NCBI GenBank assembly: GCA_020632655.1
Contig: JACKFD010000010.1
Span: forward strand, 1 to 64,000
Length of the DNA: 64,000 nt
From: Spirochaetaceae bacterium
Lineage (GTDB): Bacteria > Myxococcota_A > UBA9160 > UBA4427
Reading direction: 5' to 3'
In this document: piece after piece, positions 25,857 through 35,195 of the stretch
Layout of the letters: each line of letters starts with the position of its first letter
How positions within the stretch are numbered: the stretch's first letter is position 1
The notes under the pieces: model-generated
The model's database searches: none
What the model was told of the DNA's origin: nothing
Seen by the model: only the letters and a program-made list of their open reading frames with translations
Position numbers and translations under genes: made by a program

Positions 25857-25880
25857 CGCGGGCCGAGTCCGTCCCGCGTC
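25855..25880. terminator. Hairpin between convergent genes
   Basis: Perfect 8-bp stem GACGCGGG (25855-25862) / CCCGCGTC (25873-25880) with a 10-nt loop, starting inside the TGA of the esterase and 16 bp from the stop of the opposing gene. It would serve both directions; no U-tract. Confidence 0.45.
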
Positions 25881-25895
25881 GCGCCGACCCGGCGC

Positions 25896-26954
25896 TCAGT
25901 CCTCGAACCGCGCCCAGAAGGTCTGGTCCGGCAGCGAGAGCGCCCGCTTGTAGGTGTCGTCGTGGAGACCGAGCAGGCCCGGTCGACGAAGTCCGGGCAG
26001 GACTTGCACGTCGTAGATCTCTTCGCAGGTCCGCAGGTAGCGGAGCTCGCCGACGAAGGCGCCCGTTGGCAGATGGAAGATCGAGACGCCGCAGAAGGCT
26101 TCCTTGCGACCCGCGAGCGCGAGATCGCCGAAGGTATGCTGCGCTCGGATGCGCGAGTGGCCGACGAAGAGATGGTCTCCTTCGCGCGCGAGCCCGCGTG
26201 CGAAGCCCGGGACCCGATTCACCACCTCGACCTGCCCCCGCTCGACGTCGACTGCGACGATCTCTCCCGTCGCCGAGAGCAGCGCGTAGAGTGTCCCGTC
26301 GTAGACCCGCGGCGAGTGCGGCATCGCGAGCCCGCCGACGACGACCTCGCCGCTCGGCACGTGCATCAGCAGTCCGCCCCGCTCCTTGTCCGCCCTCCAG
26401 CCACCTGCCGTGTCGGTCGCACCGAGCGCCGTCGCATAACGTGGCTCGCCCTCGACGGCCGCGAGTCCGTTCAGGTGACAGCGATCCTCGGGCGCGAGCC
26501 GGGACACGAAGGGCGGCTTCCAGACCGGGCGGAAGCTGTGGCGCGAATCGAGCTCGAAGAGGCAGGAGAAGAGCGTGTTGACGCCGAGCAGCCCCTCTCG
26601 GGTCCAGATCATGTCGTGGACCGCGAGCGAGCCGACGAAATGGACCGAGCGGGGGACGAAGAGCGCGTCGTAGGTGTCCTGCTGGCGCGGATGGCTGGCA
26701 GCGAGCCGCGGCTCGTTGGCGAGCAGGACGATCGCGTCCTTCGTGGCGATCGCCATCCGATCGCCCTCGACCGCGAGCCCCATCGGCTCCTCGAAGGTGC
26801 GGGGCAGCTGGATCAAGCGCTCGCCGTCCGAGGCGAGGACGACGACCTTGCCCGCCTGATGGGTCGTGAGGACGAGCGAACAGCCGAGCTCGGCCAGGAG
26901 CTCCGGCACGTCGGGCGTGTGCTGGATCGCGAACGGTGCGGTCGACCCGGTCAC
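25896..26954 (-). CDS. TIGR03032-family beta-propeller-like protein
   Basis: 352 residues matching the TIGR03032 (DUF4915) family: LVLTTHQAGKVVVL near residue 30, CHLNGLAAVEGEPRYATALGATDTAGGWR near 155-183, GLAMPHSPRVYDGTLYALLSATGEI, VPGFARGLAREGDHLFVGHSR, and VQVLPGLRRPGLLG at the C-terminus. The repeated strand pattern suggests a beta propeller. No signal peptide is present, so it is probably cytoplasmic. Function of the family is unknown; members often lie beside sulfotransferase or exopolysaccharide genes. Its ATG overlaps the stop of the VCBS-repeat gene by 4 bp. Confidence 0.85.
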   Translation of the reverse strand: MTGSTAPFAIQHTPDVPELLAELGCSLVLTTHQAGKVVVLASDGERLIQLPRTFEEPMGLAVEGDRMAIATKDAIVLLANEPRLAASHPRQQDTYDALFVPRSVHFVGSLAVHDMIWTREGLLGVNTLFSCLFELDSRHSFRPVWKPPFVSRLAPEDRCHLNGLAAVEGEPRYATALGATDTAGGWRADKERGGLLMHVPSGEVVVGGLAMPHSPRVYDGTLYALLSATGEIVAVDVERGQVEVVNRVPGFARGLAREGDHLFVGHSRIRAQHTFGDLALAGRKEAFCGVSIFHLPTGAFVGELRYLRTCEEIYDVQVLPGLRRPGLLGLHDDTYKRALSLPDQTFWARFED

Positions 26955-29806
26955 GCTCCGCGCCGACCTCGGCGCAACCGCTCGAGCCCGCGCAGCAGCG
27001 CGAGTCCCGCGGCGAGCAGGAGACCCGGCGCCGGCTCGGGGACGTAGACCGTGCGAAAGGTCCCGTCCAGAGCGCCGAAGACGAGATCGGGGCTTCCGTC
27101 GCGATCGACGTGGCCCGCGCTCGCGGCGGCGCCGGGACCGACGTTCAGACCGTCGAGCGGGTTGGCGACGCCCGTGCGCTCGACGAAGGCGGGGTTCTTC
27201 GCGCCGCCCGTGTTCTCGAAGAAGCGCACCGTGCCGGCTTCGGCCGCCGTGACGAGATCGAGATCGCCGTCGGAGTCGAAGTCGAGCAGCGCCGGCTTCG
27301 CCGGCGGGCCGACCTCGGGAGCCCCGACCGGCAGGGGGTTCTCGAGGCCGGTGCGCGCGACGAAGACGGGGGCGGTCCGGCTGCCGATGTTCTCCAGGTA
27401 GTGGAAGGCGCCGGTTGCCTCGCGGGCGACGAGGTCGAGATCGCCGTCGCCGTCGAGGTCGCCGAGGGCCGGTAGCGCGATGCTGGTCCCGGCCGCGAGC
27501 CCATCGAAGGGATCGGTCGCGCCCGCGCGCTCGACGAAGAGCGGACTCGTCGCGTCGGCGACGTTCTCCCGGTACACGAAGCTGCCGTCGGCGAGACCCG
27601 TGACGAGGTCGAGATCGCCGTCGCCGTCGAGGTCGCCGAAGACCGGATGCGCGACGGCTCCCTCCGCCGCCCCGTCGAGGGGATTCGCCAATCCGGTCCG
27701 TTCGACGAGGACGGGGCTCGTCGCGCTCCCCGTGTTCTCGTAGTAGGCGTAGGTCCCGACCGACCGCGCGACGAGCAGGTCGAGGTCGCCGTCCGCGTCG
27801 AGGTCGCCGAGGGTGGGCGAGGCGCCGTCGCCGACGTCGAACGCGTCGAGCGGATCGAAGGAGCCGAAGGGCTCGAAGACGGACCGAGCCGGCCGGATCA
27901 GCGTGTTCTCGTAGACGCGGTAGAAGCCATACTCGTTGGTTGCGAGCAGATCGAGGTCCCCGTCGCCATCGAAGTCCGCGAGCGCGGCCGTCGCCAGGTA
28001 GGTCGTACCGACGTTCTCGCCGTCGAGCGGGTCGGCCGCGCCGACCCGGAGGACGAAGCTCGGGCTGATAGCACTCCCGACGTTCTCGAAATATCGGAAG
28101 CTGGCGAAATACTCGCCGACCACGAGGTCGAGGTCCCCGTCGAGGTCGACATCCCCGAGCGTCGGGACCGCAACGAGCCCGACATCCTGACCGTCGAGCG
28201 GATTGAGCGGGCCCGTGCGCGAAACGAAGAGCGGGGCGACCGCCGTTCCCGTGTTCTCGAGGTAGACGAAGGTTCCGTCCCCCAGGCCTCCGATCAGGTC
28301 GAGATCGCCGTCCGCGTCGAGGTCGCCGAGCGTCGGCGAGCCGACGCCCATTCCATCGAACGGATTGGCCGTGCCGAGGAGTCGGACGAAGTCGGGGCTC
28401 GTCGCCGAGTCCTGGTTCTCGTAGTAGGCGATGCTCGTGGTGAGGTCGGGATCGCCATCCCCGTCGAGATCACCGAGAGCCGGCAGTCCCGGGACGACGG
28501 CATCGAATGGATCGGCCGCACCGACGCGCTCGACGTAGAGCGGGCGCGTGCGACTGTCGACGTTCTCGAGGTACGAGAGGAAGCTTCCCTGACTGGGCAT
28601 CACGACGACGTCGAGGTCGCCATCCCCGTCGACATCGCCGAAGGTGGGTCCGCGGCCGCGGTGGTTGACGATCAGGAGCTCCGTTCCGGTTCGCTCGACG
28701 AAGAACGGGGGGGCCGTGGCGCTGCCCGCGCGCTGATGGAAGAGCGGAGCGCCGGAGATCTGCCCGGAGACGAGATCCTCGTCTCCGTCCCCGTCGACAT
28801 CGGCGAAGACGGGTGCCAGGTAGCGCCCGCGAATGTCGGGGACCGGATTGGGCGAGACGCCGGTCCAGGAGACGAAGGCGGGACTCGTCGTCGTGCCCAC
28901 GTTCTCGGAGACCTGGTATCCGAAGAGGTACGAGAACTCGTAGCCGGTGATCATGTCGAGATCGCCATCGGCGTCGAGGTCGGCGAAGGCCGGAACCGAT
29001 CGGTAGCCGCCGCCGCCGGTCAGGCCATCCATCGGATTGGCGGCCCCCGTCCGACGAACGAAGACGGGAGCCGTCGGGCCGCCCGTATTCTCGAAGTAGT
29101 GGTGGTAGGGAGTCGTATAGGCACCCGAGACGAGGTCGAGGTCGCCGTCGGAATCGAGATCGACGAGGACCGGCGCAGAAAAGGAGGAGCCGACGGTCTC
29201 TCCGTCGAGGGGGTTCGCGGCGCCCGTCCGCTCGACGAACGAGGCGTTCGTCGCGGTGCCCGTATTCTCGTAGTAGCTGAATCCGCCGAGCTGTTGGCCC
29301 GCGATCAGGTCGAAGTCGCCGTCCTGATCGAGGTCGCCGAACGAGAGCCTCGAGAAAGCGGGGGGCGTCGCGCCGGAGAGGGGATTCGAGACGCCCGTCC
29401 GCTCGACGTAGTCGGGGCGCGCCGGGAGGCCCACGTTCTCGAAGTAGCGGAAGGCTCCGCCCTGCGCCGCGACGAGGTCGAGGTCGCGGTCCCCGTCGAG
29501 GTCGACGAAGGTCGGCCATTGGAAGGTCGTGAACGCTTCGAGCGGATTGGCGGGCGCCGCGATCGGATCGAAGCTCGCCTGGGCCGCGGCGCCCCGCGGC
29601 CCGAGACCCAGCAGCGCCAGAGCGAGGGCCGAGCTCGCCGCCACTCCGCGGAGGACCGCGCGCAGGTAGGCGGCATCTCGCCGATGTCGACGCACGAAGC
29701 GGCGCGCCGCCGCCCGCACCTGACGACGCGAGCCCGCCCCGGATGCGCGCGCGGCCCGGGCGAGGGCCCGCGCGCAGGCATTCGGGAGATCGGAAGGGCG
29801 CGACAT
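26951..29806 (-). CDS. VCBS/FG-GAP repeat surface protein with PEP-CTERM anchor
   Basis: About 951 residues. After a long basic n-region and a hydrophobic leader (AVLRGVAASSALALALLGLG) ending GAAAQA, I count 15 repeats of about 55 residues. Each carries a calcium-loop-like DLDGDGDLD and the pairs YFENTG and ERTG-ANPLDG. The C-terminus is VPEPAPGLLLAAGLALL followed by RRGRR, a PEP-CTERM sorting signal processed by an exosortase, which is not encoded in the window. The protein should be exported and probably bound in the matrix or outer surface. No strong ribosome site precedes the ATG at 29804-29806, so the start is uncertain; a start nearer the leader is possible. Confidence 0.85.
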   Translation of the reverse strand: MSRPSDLPNACARALARAARASGAGSRRQVRAAARRFVRRHRRDAAYLRAVLRGVAASSALALALLGLGPRGAAAQASFDPIAAPANPLEAFTTFQWPTFVDLDGDRDLDLVAAQGGAFRYFENVGLPARPDYVERTGVSNPLSGATPPAFSRLSFGDLDQDGDFDLIAGQQLGGFSYYENTGTATNASFVERTGAANPLDGETVGSSFSAPVLVDLDSDGDLDLVSGAYTTPYHHYFENTGGPTAPVFVRRTGAANPMDGLTGGGGYRSVPAFADLDADGDLDMITGYEFSYLFGYQVSENVGTTTSPAFVSWTGVSPNPVPDIRGRYLAPVFADVDGDGDEDLVSGQISGAPLFHQRAGSATAPPFFVERTGTELLIVNHRGRGPTFGDVDGDGDLDVVVMPSQGSFLSYLENVDSRTRPLYVERVGAADPFDAVVPGLPALGDLDGDGDPDLTTSIAYYENQDSATSPDFVRLLGTANPFDGMGVGSPTLGDLDADGDLDLIGGLGDGTFVYLENTGTAVAPLFVSRTGPLNPLDGQDVGLVAVPTLGDVDLDGDLDLVVGEYFASFRYFENVGSAISPSFVLRVGAADPLDGENVGTTYLATAALADFDGDGDLDLLATNEYGFYRVYENTLIRPARSVFEPFGSFDPLDAFDVGDGASPTLGDLDADGDLDLLVARSVGTYAYYENTGSATSPVLVERTGLANPLDGAAEGAVAHPVFGDLDGDGDLDLVTGLADGSFVYRENVADATSPLFVERAGATDPFDGLAAGTSIALPALGDLDGDGDLDLVAREATGAFHYLENIGSRTAPVFVARTGLENPLPVGAPEVGPPAKPALLDFDSDGDLDLVTAAEAGTVRFFENTGGAKNPAFVERTGVANPLDGLNVGPGAAASAGHVDRDGSPDLVFGALDGTFRTVYVPEPAPGLLLAAGLALLRGLERLRRGRRGA

Positions 29807-30087
29807 TCGTTGGCTCGATCGCACCGGTCGTGGGCCTTTCCCCTTCGTACGAGCACTCGACCGGGGAGCAGCCGCGCCCCGGAAGCCGGACTCGATCGAG
29901 TCGAACAGTTCTACACCGACACGTGGGGGGAAGTCCAGTCGCGATTGCGAACGTCTCGGCGGCTCGAGCCGGCCGAGCGGTCGCACCCGCATCCCCGCTG
30001 CCAGCACGCTGCCGCTGACGGCGCTGCGCGCTTGGAACACCGAGGCGGGACGCCGCACCCGTGGTGGCGTTCGACCCGATCGGGACG

Positions 30088-30103
30088 ACCGAACGCATTC
30101 GGT
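30088..30103 (-). terminator. Small hairpin after the esterase gene
   Basis: Six-bp stem ACCGAA/TTCGGT with tetraloop CGCA, just past the stop of the gene at 30105-30806. No U-tract. Confidence 0.3.
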
Positions 30104-30104
30104 G

Positions 30105-30806
30105 TCAGGCGCTTCCGGCAATCCGCGCGAGCAGGTCGGCCAGCATCTCCGGCCGCGCGAGGAAGGGCGAGTGGTCACCCGGGATCTCGTGGACCTTCGC
30201 GCCCGTACGCGCCGCGAGCGCGCGCTGGGACTGGGGCAGGAGGATTGGGTCGGCGGCGCAGACGACGTAGTCGGTCGGGCGGCGGCGCCAGGCCGTGCGT
30301 TCGATGCGCTCGCCGGGGCGACCCGTCACGCCCGCACGCAGCTTCGAGACCGCTTCGGCTGCGGCGGCGGGCGAGGCGTCCGGATAGAAGAGCGGGCCCG
30401 CGAGCGCCGCGTCGACTTCGAGCGTGCCGTCGTCGCGGCCACGCAGGGCGGCGAGGAAAGGGGCATCGATCTCGACGGGCCCACCGTTCGGAGCCTCTCC
30501 GTCGTCCGGCGCGAGGGCGCATAGCAGCACGAGGCGCCCGACGAGCGGATGCTCACCGGCGGCAGAGATGACGGCGCCGCCATAGGAATGGCCGAGGAGG
30601 AGGACGGGCGCTTCGTCTCCTCGCGCCGCGCGGTCCGCGGCCAGGAGATCGAGGACGCGCCGAACGGCGGCGACGTCTTCCTCGAGCGAGGTCAAAGGCA
30701 GCTCGGGCGTCGTCGCGGTCAGACCGCGCTCGCGCAGCGGAGCGATCAGGGGCTCGAAGCACCAGGGACCGTGAAAGGCGCCATGGACGAGAACGATGTG
30801 CGGCAT
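30105..30806 (-). CDS. Alpha/beta hydrolase (esterase, salicylate-esterase-like)
   Basis: 233 residues, small alpha/beta hydrolase. HGAFHGPWCFEPLI (8-21) is the oxyanion region, GHSYGGAVI (72-80) holds Ser74, and GDHSPF near residue 210 holds the catalytic His. This layout is that of the MenH/plant-methylesterase-like subgroup. An excellent GGAGGT ribosome site fixes the ATG at 30804-30806. Stand-alone gene; substrate unknown. Confidence 0.85.
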   Translation of the reverse strand: MPHIVLVHGAFHGPWCFEPLIAPLRERGLTATTPELPLTSLEEDVAAVRRVLDLLAADRAARGDEAPVLLLGHSYGGAVISAAGEHPLVGRLVLLCALAPDDGEAPNGGPVEIDAPFLAALRGRDDGTLEVDAALAGPLFYPDASPAAAAEAVSKLRAGVTGRPGERIERTAWRRRPTDYVVCAADPILLPQSQRALAARTGAKVHEIPGDHSPFLARPEMLADLLARIAGSA

Positions 30807-30971
30807 GGGCGAACCTCCGTTTCGGGTCGGTCTCGAGACGTGGCGGCGAGAATGGCACGAAAGCGTCCCGGGTGCCGGCACAGGACAGGCACCATCGTGA
30901 TGTAACTCGGGATGAAGACGACGGAAGTCCCACCCGGCGTCCGCGCTAGTTTGGCAGGGCCCGCCCCGCCC

Positions 30972-31724
30972 TCAGACCGCGTGTTCCTCGAGCATCAGCA
31001 GGTCCGACTTCGAAGGCCGCGGATGCGCCCGCTGCGGCGCCTCGATGCGAAGCCGCTCGCGCACCCACGCGAGGGGCTCGCCCAGCAGCGACTCGAAGGG
31101 CTGCAGGCTGACCCAGTCGGCGCGGGCCCCGCGGCGGATGGCCTGACGGGCGATTCGCCAGTCGATCTGACCACTCGCGATCGCCATCGGCACGAAGATC
31201 GGGACGGCCCGATCGTTCACCCGCTGTGCGAGGAAGAAGCACATCAGCGCCGCCTCCCCCGCAACCGAGGTGTCGTAGCCCGCGAGCACGTGCGACAGGT
31301 CGTGGATCACCGTCAGCCGATCGCTCCACCATTGCCGCACAGGATCGAGGCTTTCGTAGTCTCGCGACATGCGGTGGCTCGCGTCGACGAGGGCGTGCGC
31401 GTCGATCCCGTTGCGATCGCAGAAGCTCGCGTAGACGCGCCCGAAGGAGCCCTCGGGCAGCCGCCGCAAGGCCGCGCGATCCCCGAGCACGGCCGGCAAC
31501 GAGCTGCGCTCCTTCGCGAGGGTGCGGCCTTCCGGCGTCTCGAGGAGCCGCACGAGCATGCGCTCGTCGCTCGCGCCGCCGATCGCGTCCTGGACGGTAT
31601 AGGCGCCGTCCACGGCCTGTGCGGGGTCGCCCTTCTGGAGTGCAGTCAGTGCCGCGAGGAGACGGCGCCATTGCACGGGACGCCGTGCTGCCTCGGGAAG
31701 ATCCGCGATCGTCGGGCCGGCCAT
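30972..31724 (-). CDS. Coq4-family protein
   Basis: About 250 residues. The signature HDxxH-x11-E of COQ4 is complete: HDLSH at 141-145 and Glu157, with Gly-Tyr-Asp between. In eukaryotes and some bacteria Coq4 takes part in ubiquinone synthesis (C1 decarboxylation/hydroxylation). No other quinone gene is nearby, so this may be a Coq4-like protein with a different lipid substrate. The start is uncertain: an in-frame ATG at 31743-31745 would add 7 residues; neither has a strong ribosome site. The intergenic stretch to the beta-helix gene is short. Confidence 0.8.
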   Translation of the reverse strand: MAGPTIADLPEAARRPVQWRRLLAALTALQKGDPAQAVDGAYTVQDAIGGASDERMLVRLLETPEGRTLAKERSSLPAVLGDRAALRRLPEGSFGRVYASFCDRNGIDAHALVDASHRMSRDYESLDPVRQWWSDRLTVIHDLSHVLAGYDTSVAGEAALMCFFLAQRVNDRAVPIFVPMAIASGQIDWRIARQAIRRGARADWVSLQPFESLLGEPLAWVRERLRIEAPQRAHPRPSKSDLLMLEEHAV

Positions 31725-31894
31725 GGTCTCGCTCGCCCCCCTCATGCCGTCGATGAACGGCAGCGTACAAGGGGCCGGACCCGCGGTGAAGGGGGCTGTG
31801 CCGCTCGGTTCGTGTGGCCGACCGCATGCCTCCGCTCCAACAGGAGAGCACGAGCCGAAGATCGGAAGGGGCGCGTTCCGTGCCATGCGGCCGA

Positions 31895-32665
31895 TCAGCA
31901 ACCGCCCCCGGCGCCACAGAAATTCCCGCCGCCGCTGAAGGCGCCGGCGGCGACGCCTCCCCCGTTGTTCAGGATGACGTTCTCGTCGTAGTAGCTCAGG
32001 ACGGCCAACAGCCCTTCGAGGATCATCTGCAGGCCGGTGCCCCCGTTTGCGATCACCGAGTTGCCGATCGCCCGCGAGCGGCCCGACGTGCGGTTGTAGA
32101 TGCCGTGGGATCCGTTGTCGTGGATCTGGCAGTCGCGAATCTCCGAGCTGTCGTTCGTGCCGATCCCCACGCCCCCATTCCCGATCGTCCGCAAATCGTG
32201 CACCCAGGCGTGCGCGCCGAGCTCGAGCCCATCGTCCCCCATCGAGTTGATCGAGCCGCCGTGCACCTCGACGTACGCCACAGACGAGCTCGTCACCCGA
32301 ATGCCGTCGCCGCCCGCGAACTGAGTGGAATCGTCGGCCCCGCCGCAGGGAACGCCGATCGCGTTCCGACAGGCGATCTCGAAGCCCCGCAGATCGATCG
32401 AGACGTTCGTGCGGCTGATCTCGATCGCCGTCTCCGCATTCGTGGGAACCGCGATGTCGCTCGTGAGGGCGAAGCTGTGGCTTCCGGCGAGGGAGCTGAT
32501 CGTGACCGGAAAGCCCGGCGCATCCCCTGGAAAGCAGCCAGGGCCGGCCGCGCAGGCCTGGCTGATCTCGAGCACGCCGTCCGCGGCGTAGGCAGCCGGC
32601 GCGGCGGCGAGGAGCGCGATGCTGCTCGCGAGCAGGCCGAGGAGTCGGGGACGCAAGACGTTCAT
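31895..32665 (-). CDS. Secreted right-handed beta-helix protein, paralogue B
   Basis: 256 residues. Signal peptide (LLGLLASSIALLAAAPAAYA) then ADGVLEISQACAAGPGCFPGD-APGFPVTIS, almost the same N-terminal module as in the gene at 22864-23781, followed by a beta-helix (VEVHGGSINSMGDDGLELG, SEIRDCQIHDNGSHGIY) and a Gly/Cys-rich tail NFCGAGGGC. The start at 32663-32665 has AGGAG upstream. No catalytic residues recognised. Paired cysteines in the module suggest a disulfide in the mature, exported protein. Confidence 0.8.
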   Translation of the reverse strand: MNVLRPRLLGLLASSIALLAAAPAAYAADGVLEISQACAAGPGCFPGDAPGFPVTISSLAGSHSFALTSDIAVPTNAETAIEISRTNVSIDLRGFEIACRNAIGVPCGGADDSTQFAGGDGIRVTSSSVAYVEVHGGSINSMGDDGLELGAHAWVHDLRTIGNGGVGIGTNDSSEIRDCQIHDNGSHGIYNRTSGRSRAIGNSVIANGGTGLQMILEGLLAVLSYYDENVILNNGGGVAAGAFSGGGNFCGAGGGC

Positions 32666-33083
32666 CTGATGCTCCTGGGTGGCCCTCATGGGGCGAAGAG
32701 CGGCCAGGGTACGCCGCCAGACGACGTCGGCGTGTGAAGGCCTTCACAGAGGGGGACGTCGAGGGAGCCGAGCGACAGAGCGGTCTCGGTTCCGGACTCT
32801 TGCGCTCGCGCGGGCGCTCCATGGGGTTCTGACGGGTAGGCCCCGCGGAGGGGAGCACACCCCTTCGTGGAGGCGCTTCGATCACCACGGAGATCCATCG
32901 GCATGACGGATGAGTCACATCGCGAGCGAGTCGGGCTCCGTACGGGCCGGACGGGCGAGCCGTCTCCGCCGAGCAGGGCCTCTCGGCCGTCGAAGTCCGA
33001 CGAGCCGGTCGCCACGAGCCGGTGTAGGCTGGGCAGCGGACCGATCCGGCGAGCGGCCGATCCGCCGAGCCACGGGAGACCGC
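32666..33083. other. Divergent promoter region without a supported gene
   Basis: 418 bp between the divergent beta-helix and hybrid-kinase genes. It should hold both promoters. No clear consensus pair, repeat or RNA is visible, and the short open frames here have no protein-like character. Confidence 0.4.
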
Positions 33084-35039
33084 ATGACGAGACCCGCCGG
33101 ACCGATGGAAGAGCACCTGCGAATCGCGATCGACTCCGCACCCAGCGGACTGCTGATGATCGATGCCGACGGACGCATCGTCTTCGTCAATCGCGAGATC
33201 GAGCGCTTGTCCGGGTTCGCACGCGAGGAGCTGCTCGATCAGCCCGTCGAGATCCTGATCCCCGAACGCATCTGGACCGCCCACGTCGAATGGCGCGCAC
33301 GATTCCAGGAGTCGCCGAGCGAGCGCCGGATGGGCGAGGGACGCGACCTCTTCGCCCGATGCAAGGGCGGGGGCGAGATTCCCGTCGAAGTCGGACTCAC
33401 ACCGCTCGTGACCGACGACGGATTCTTCGTCCTCTGTTCGGTCGTCGACGTCTCCGCCCGCAAGCGCGCGGAGCATCGCTTCCGCGTCGCGGTCGAGTCC
33501 TCCCCGAGCGGAATGCTGATGGTCGACGCGGACGGCCGGATCCTGCTCGCCAATCGCGAGGTCGAGCGACTCTTCGGCTATGCCGAGGGCGAGCTGACCG
33601 GGAAGAGCATCGAGGTCCTGGTACCGCCCCAGCATCGCGACGCACATCCCGCATGGCGGGCGGGCTTCTTCTCACAGCCCGGCGTGCGTTCGATGGGCGC
33701 CGGCCGCGAGCTGTACGGCGTCCACAAGGACGGTCACGAGGTCCCCGTCGATGTCGGACTCAATCCGATCGAGACGGACGAGGGCCTGCTCGTCCTCGGA
33801 TCGGTCGTCGACGTGACGGAGCGACGCCGCGCCGAGGCCGATCGCCACGCGCTCGAGGAGCGCCTGCGCGAGTCGCAGAAGCTGGAGGCGCTGGGTCGGC
33901 TGGCCGGCGGCATCGCGCACGACTTCAACAACGTCCTGAGCGTGATCCTCGGGTTCGCGGAGATCCTGCGTGCGGACGCCGGATCGGGGCGCGACCTCGA
34001 CGCGGACTTCGACGAGCTGGCCGCGGCGGCCGAGCGCGGGAAGGAGGTGACCGCGCGCATCCTCCGATTCGCTCGTCGGCAGGACTTGAACCTCGGTTCG
34101 ATCGACCTCGTCGAGACCGTCGGCGATGCCGCACGCCTGCTGCGTGCCGCCCTGCCCGCCTCGGTGCAGATCGAGCTGGACCTCGACGGCCCGGATCCCG
34201 CGATCGCGGATCCCAGCTCGGTGCACATGATCCTCATGAATCTCGGTACGAACGCCTCGCACGCGATGCCGGAAGGGGGCACGCTGCGCGTCTCGCTCGA
34301 GTCGTTCTACGCGCGGGACAGCTTCGTCCGCGCGAATCCCGGGATCCGGGAGGGCGCCTACGTCCGCATGACCGTCGCCGACGATGGGAGCGGCATGAGC
34401 GAGCAGACGCGCGCCCGGGCTTTCGAGCCCTTCTTCACGACCAAGCCGACGGGCGCCGGAACGGGCCTCGGCCTCGCGACCGTCCACGGCGTGATGCGCG
34501 ATCACGGCGGGGCAGTCTGGATCGAGAGCGAGCCGGGTCGGGGCACGCGCGTCCACTGTCTGTTCCCCGCCGTCGCGGAGCTGGCCGAACGGGCGATGAG
34601 GGTCGATGCGACGGTGCCGATGGGTCGGGGCGAGCGCGTGCTCTTCGTGGACGACGAAGAGGTGCTGGCGAAGCTCGGCGAGCGCAGGCTGAGACGATCG
34701 GGGTATCAGGTCGTATCCGCCGTCGGCCCCGGCGCCGCGCTCGAACGGCTGCGCGGCGAGTCCTTCGATCTCCTGATCACCGACTTCACGATGCCCGGCA
34801 TGGACGGCATCGCCCTCGCACGCGAAGCCCGACGGCTCCAGCCCGACCTGAACGTGATGATCCTGACGGGACGCGTCGTCGCGCTCCAGGATTCGGAGCT
34901 GCGCGCAGCCGGCGTCCGGCGGGCACTCGAGAAGCCCGTGAGCCTCGAGGTCCTGACCCGCGCGATCGCCGAAGTGCTGGGCCACGACTTCGACGAGCCC
35001 GAGACCGTGGGACCTGGCTCACTTCCGACGCGCCTCTGA
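33084..35039 (+). CDS. Hybrid PAS-PAS sensor histidine kinase with receiver domain
   Basis: 651 residues, apparently soluble. Two PAS domains repeat in tandem: GLLMIDADGRIVFVNREIERL (near 20) and GMLMVDADGRILLANREVERL (near 148), about 128 residues apart and very alike, so they arose by duplication. The kinase core has LGRLAGGIAHDFNNVLSVI (His near 277), N-box ILMNLGTNASHAMPEGG, and GTGLGLATVHGV. A C-terminal receiver has VLFVDDEE and phosphoacceptor Asp in LITDFTMPGMDG. With no DNA-binding output it should pass phosphate onward or act on an unlinked regulator. Confidence 0.9.
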   Translation: MTRPAGPMEEHLRIAIDSAPSGLLMIDADGRIVFVNREIERLSGFAREELLDQPVEILIPERIWTAHVEWRARFQESPSERRMGEGRDLFARCKGGGEIPVEVGLTPLVTDDGFFVLCSVVDVSARKRAEHRFRVAVESSPSGMLMVDADGRILLANREVERLFGYAEGELTGKSIEVLVPPQHRDAHPAWRAGFFSQPGVRSMGAGRELYGVHKDGHEVPVDVGLNPIETDEGLLVLGSVVDVTERRRAEADRHALEERLRESQKLEALGRLAGGIAHDFNNVLSVILGFAEILRADAGSGRDLDADFDELAAAAERGKEVTARILRFARRQDLNLGSIDLVETVGDAARLLRAALPASVQIELDLDGPDPAIADPSSVHMILMNLGTNASHAMPEGGTLRVSLESFYARDSFVRANPGIREGAYVRMTVADDGSGMSEQTRARAFEPFFTTKPTGAGTGLGLATVHGVMRDHGGAVWIESEPGRGTRVHCLFPAVAELAERAMRVDATVPMGRGERVLFVDDEEVLAKLGERRLRRSGYQVVSAVGPGAALERLRGESFDLLITDFTMPGMDGIALAREARRLQPDLNVMILTGRVVALQDSELRAAGVRRALEKPVSLEVLTRAIAEVLGHDFDEPETVGPGSLPTRL

Positions 35040-35195
35040 ATCGAGGGCCTCGCCAGCAGACTCCTGCCACGCACGATCGGTTCCGATCTCGAATCGACCG
35101 ACGGCCTCGACGAATTCCGAGACCGGATGCCAACCCAGGTCTGCACCCGCACACTCGGGCCCCTCCGCGCGCCGAGAGCCTGCCTCCCGCCCGTC

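Noticed and set aside
27000..29500. Regular DNA periodicity that could suggest a CRISPR array or satellite
   Set aside because: The repeats are in frame, about 55 codons long and encode the DLDGDGDLD calcium-loop motif; they are protein repeats, not direct repeats with spacers.
28470..30098. Large minus-strand frame beside the VCBS gene
   Set aside because: Arg/Pro-rich shadow of the VCBS gene in a different frame, without repeats or domains of its own.
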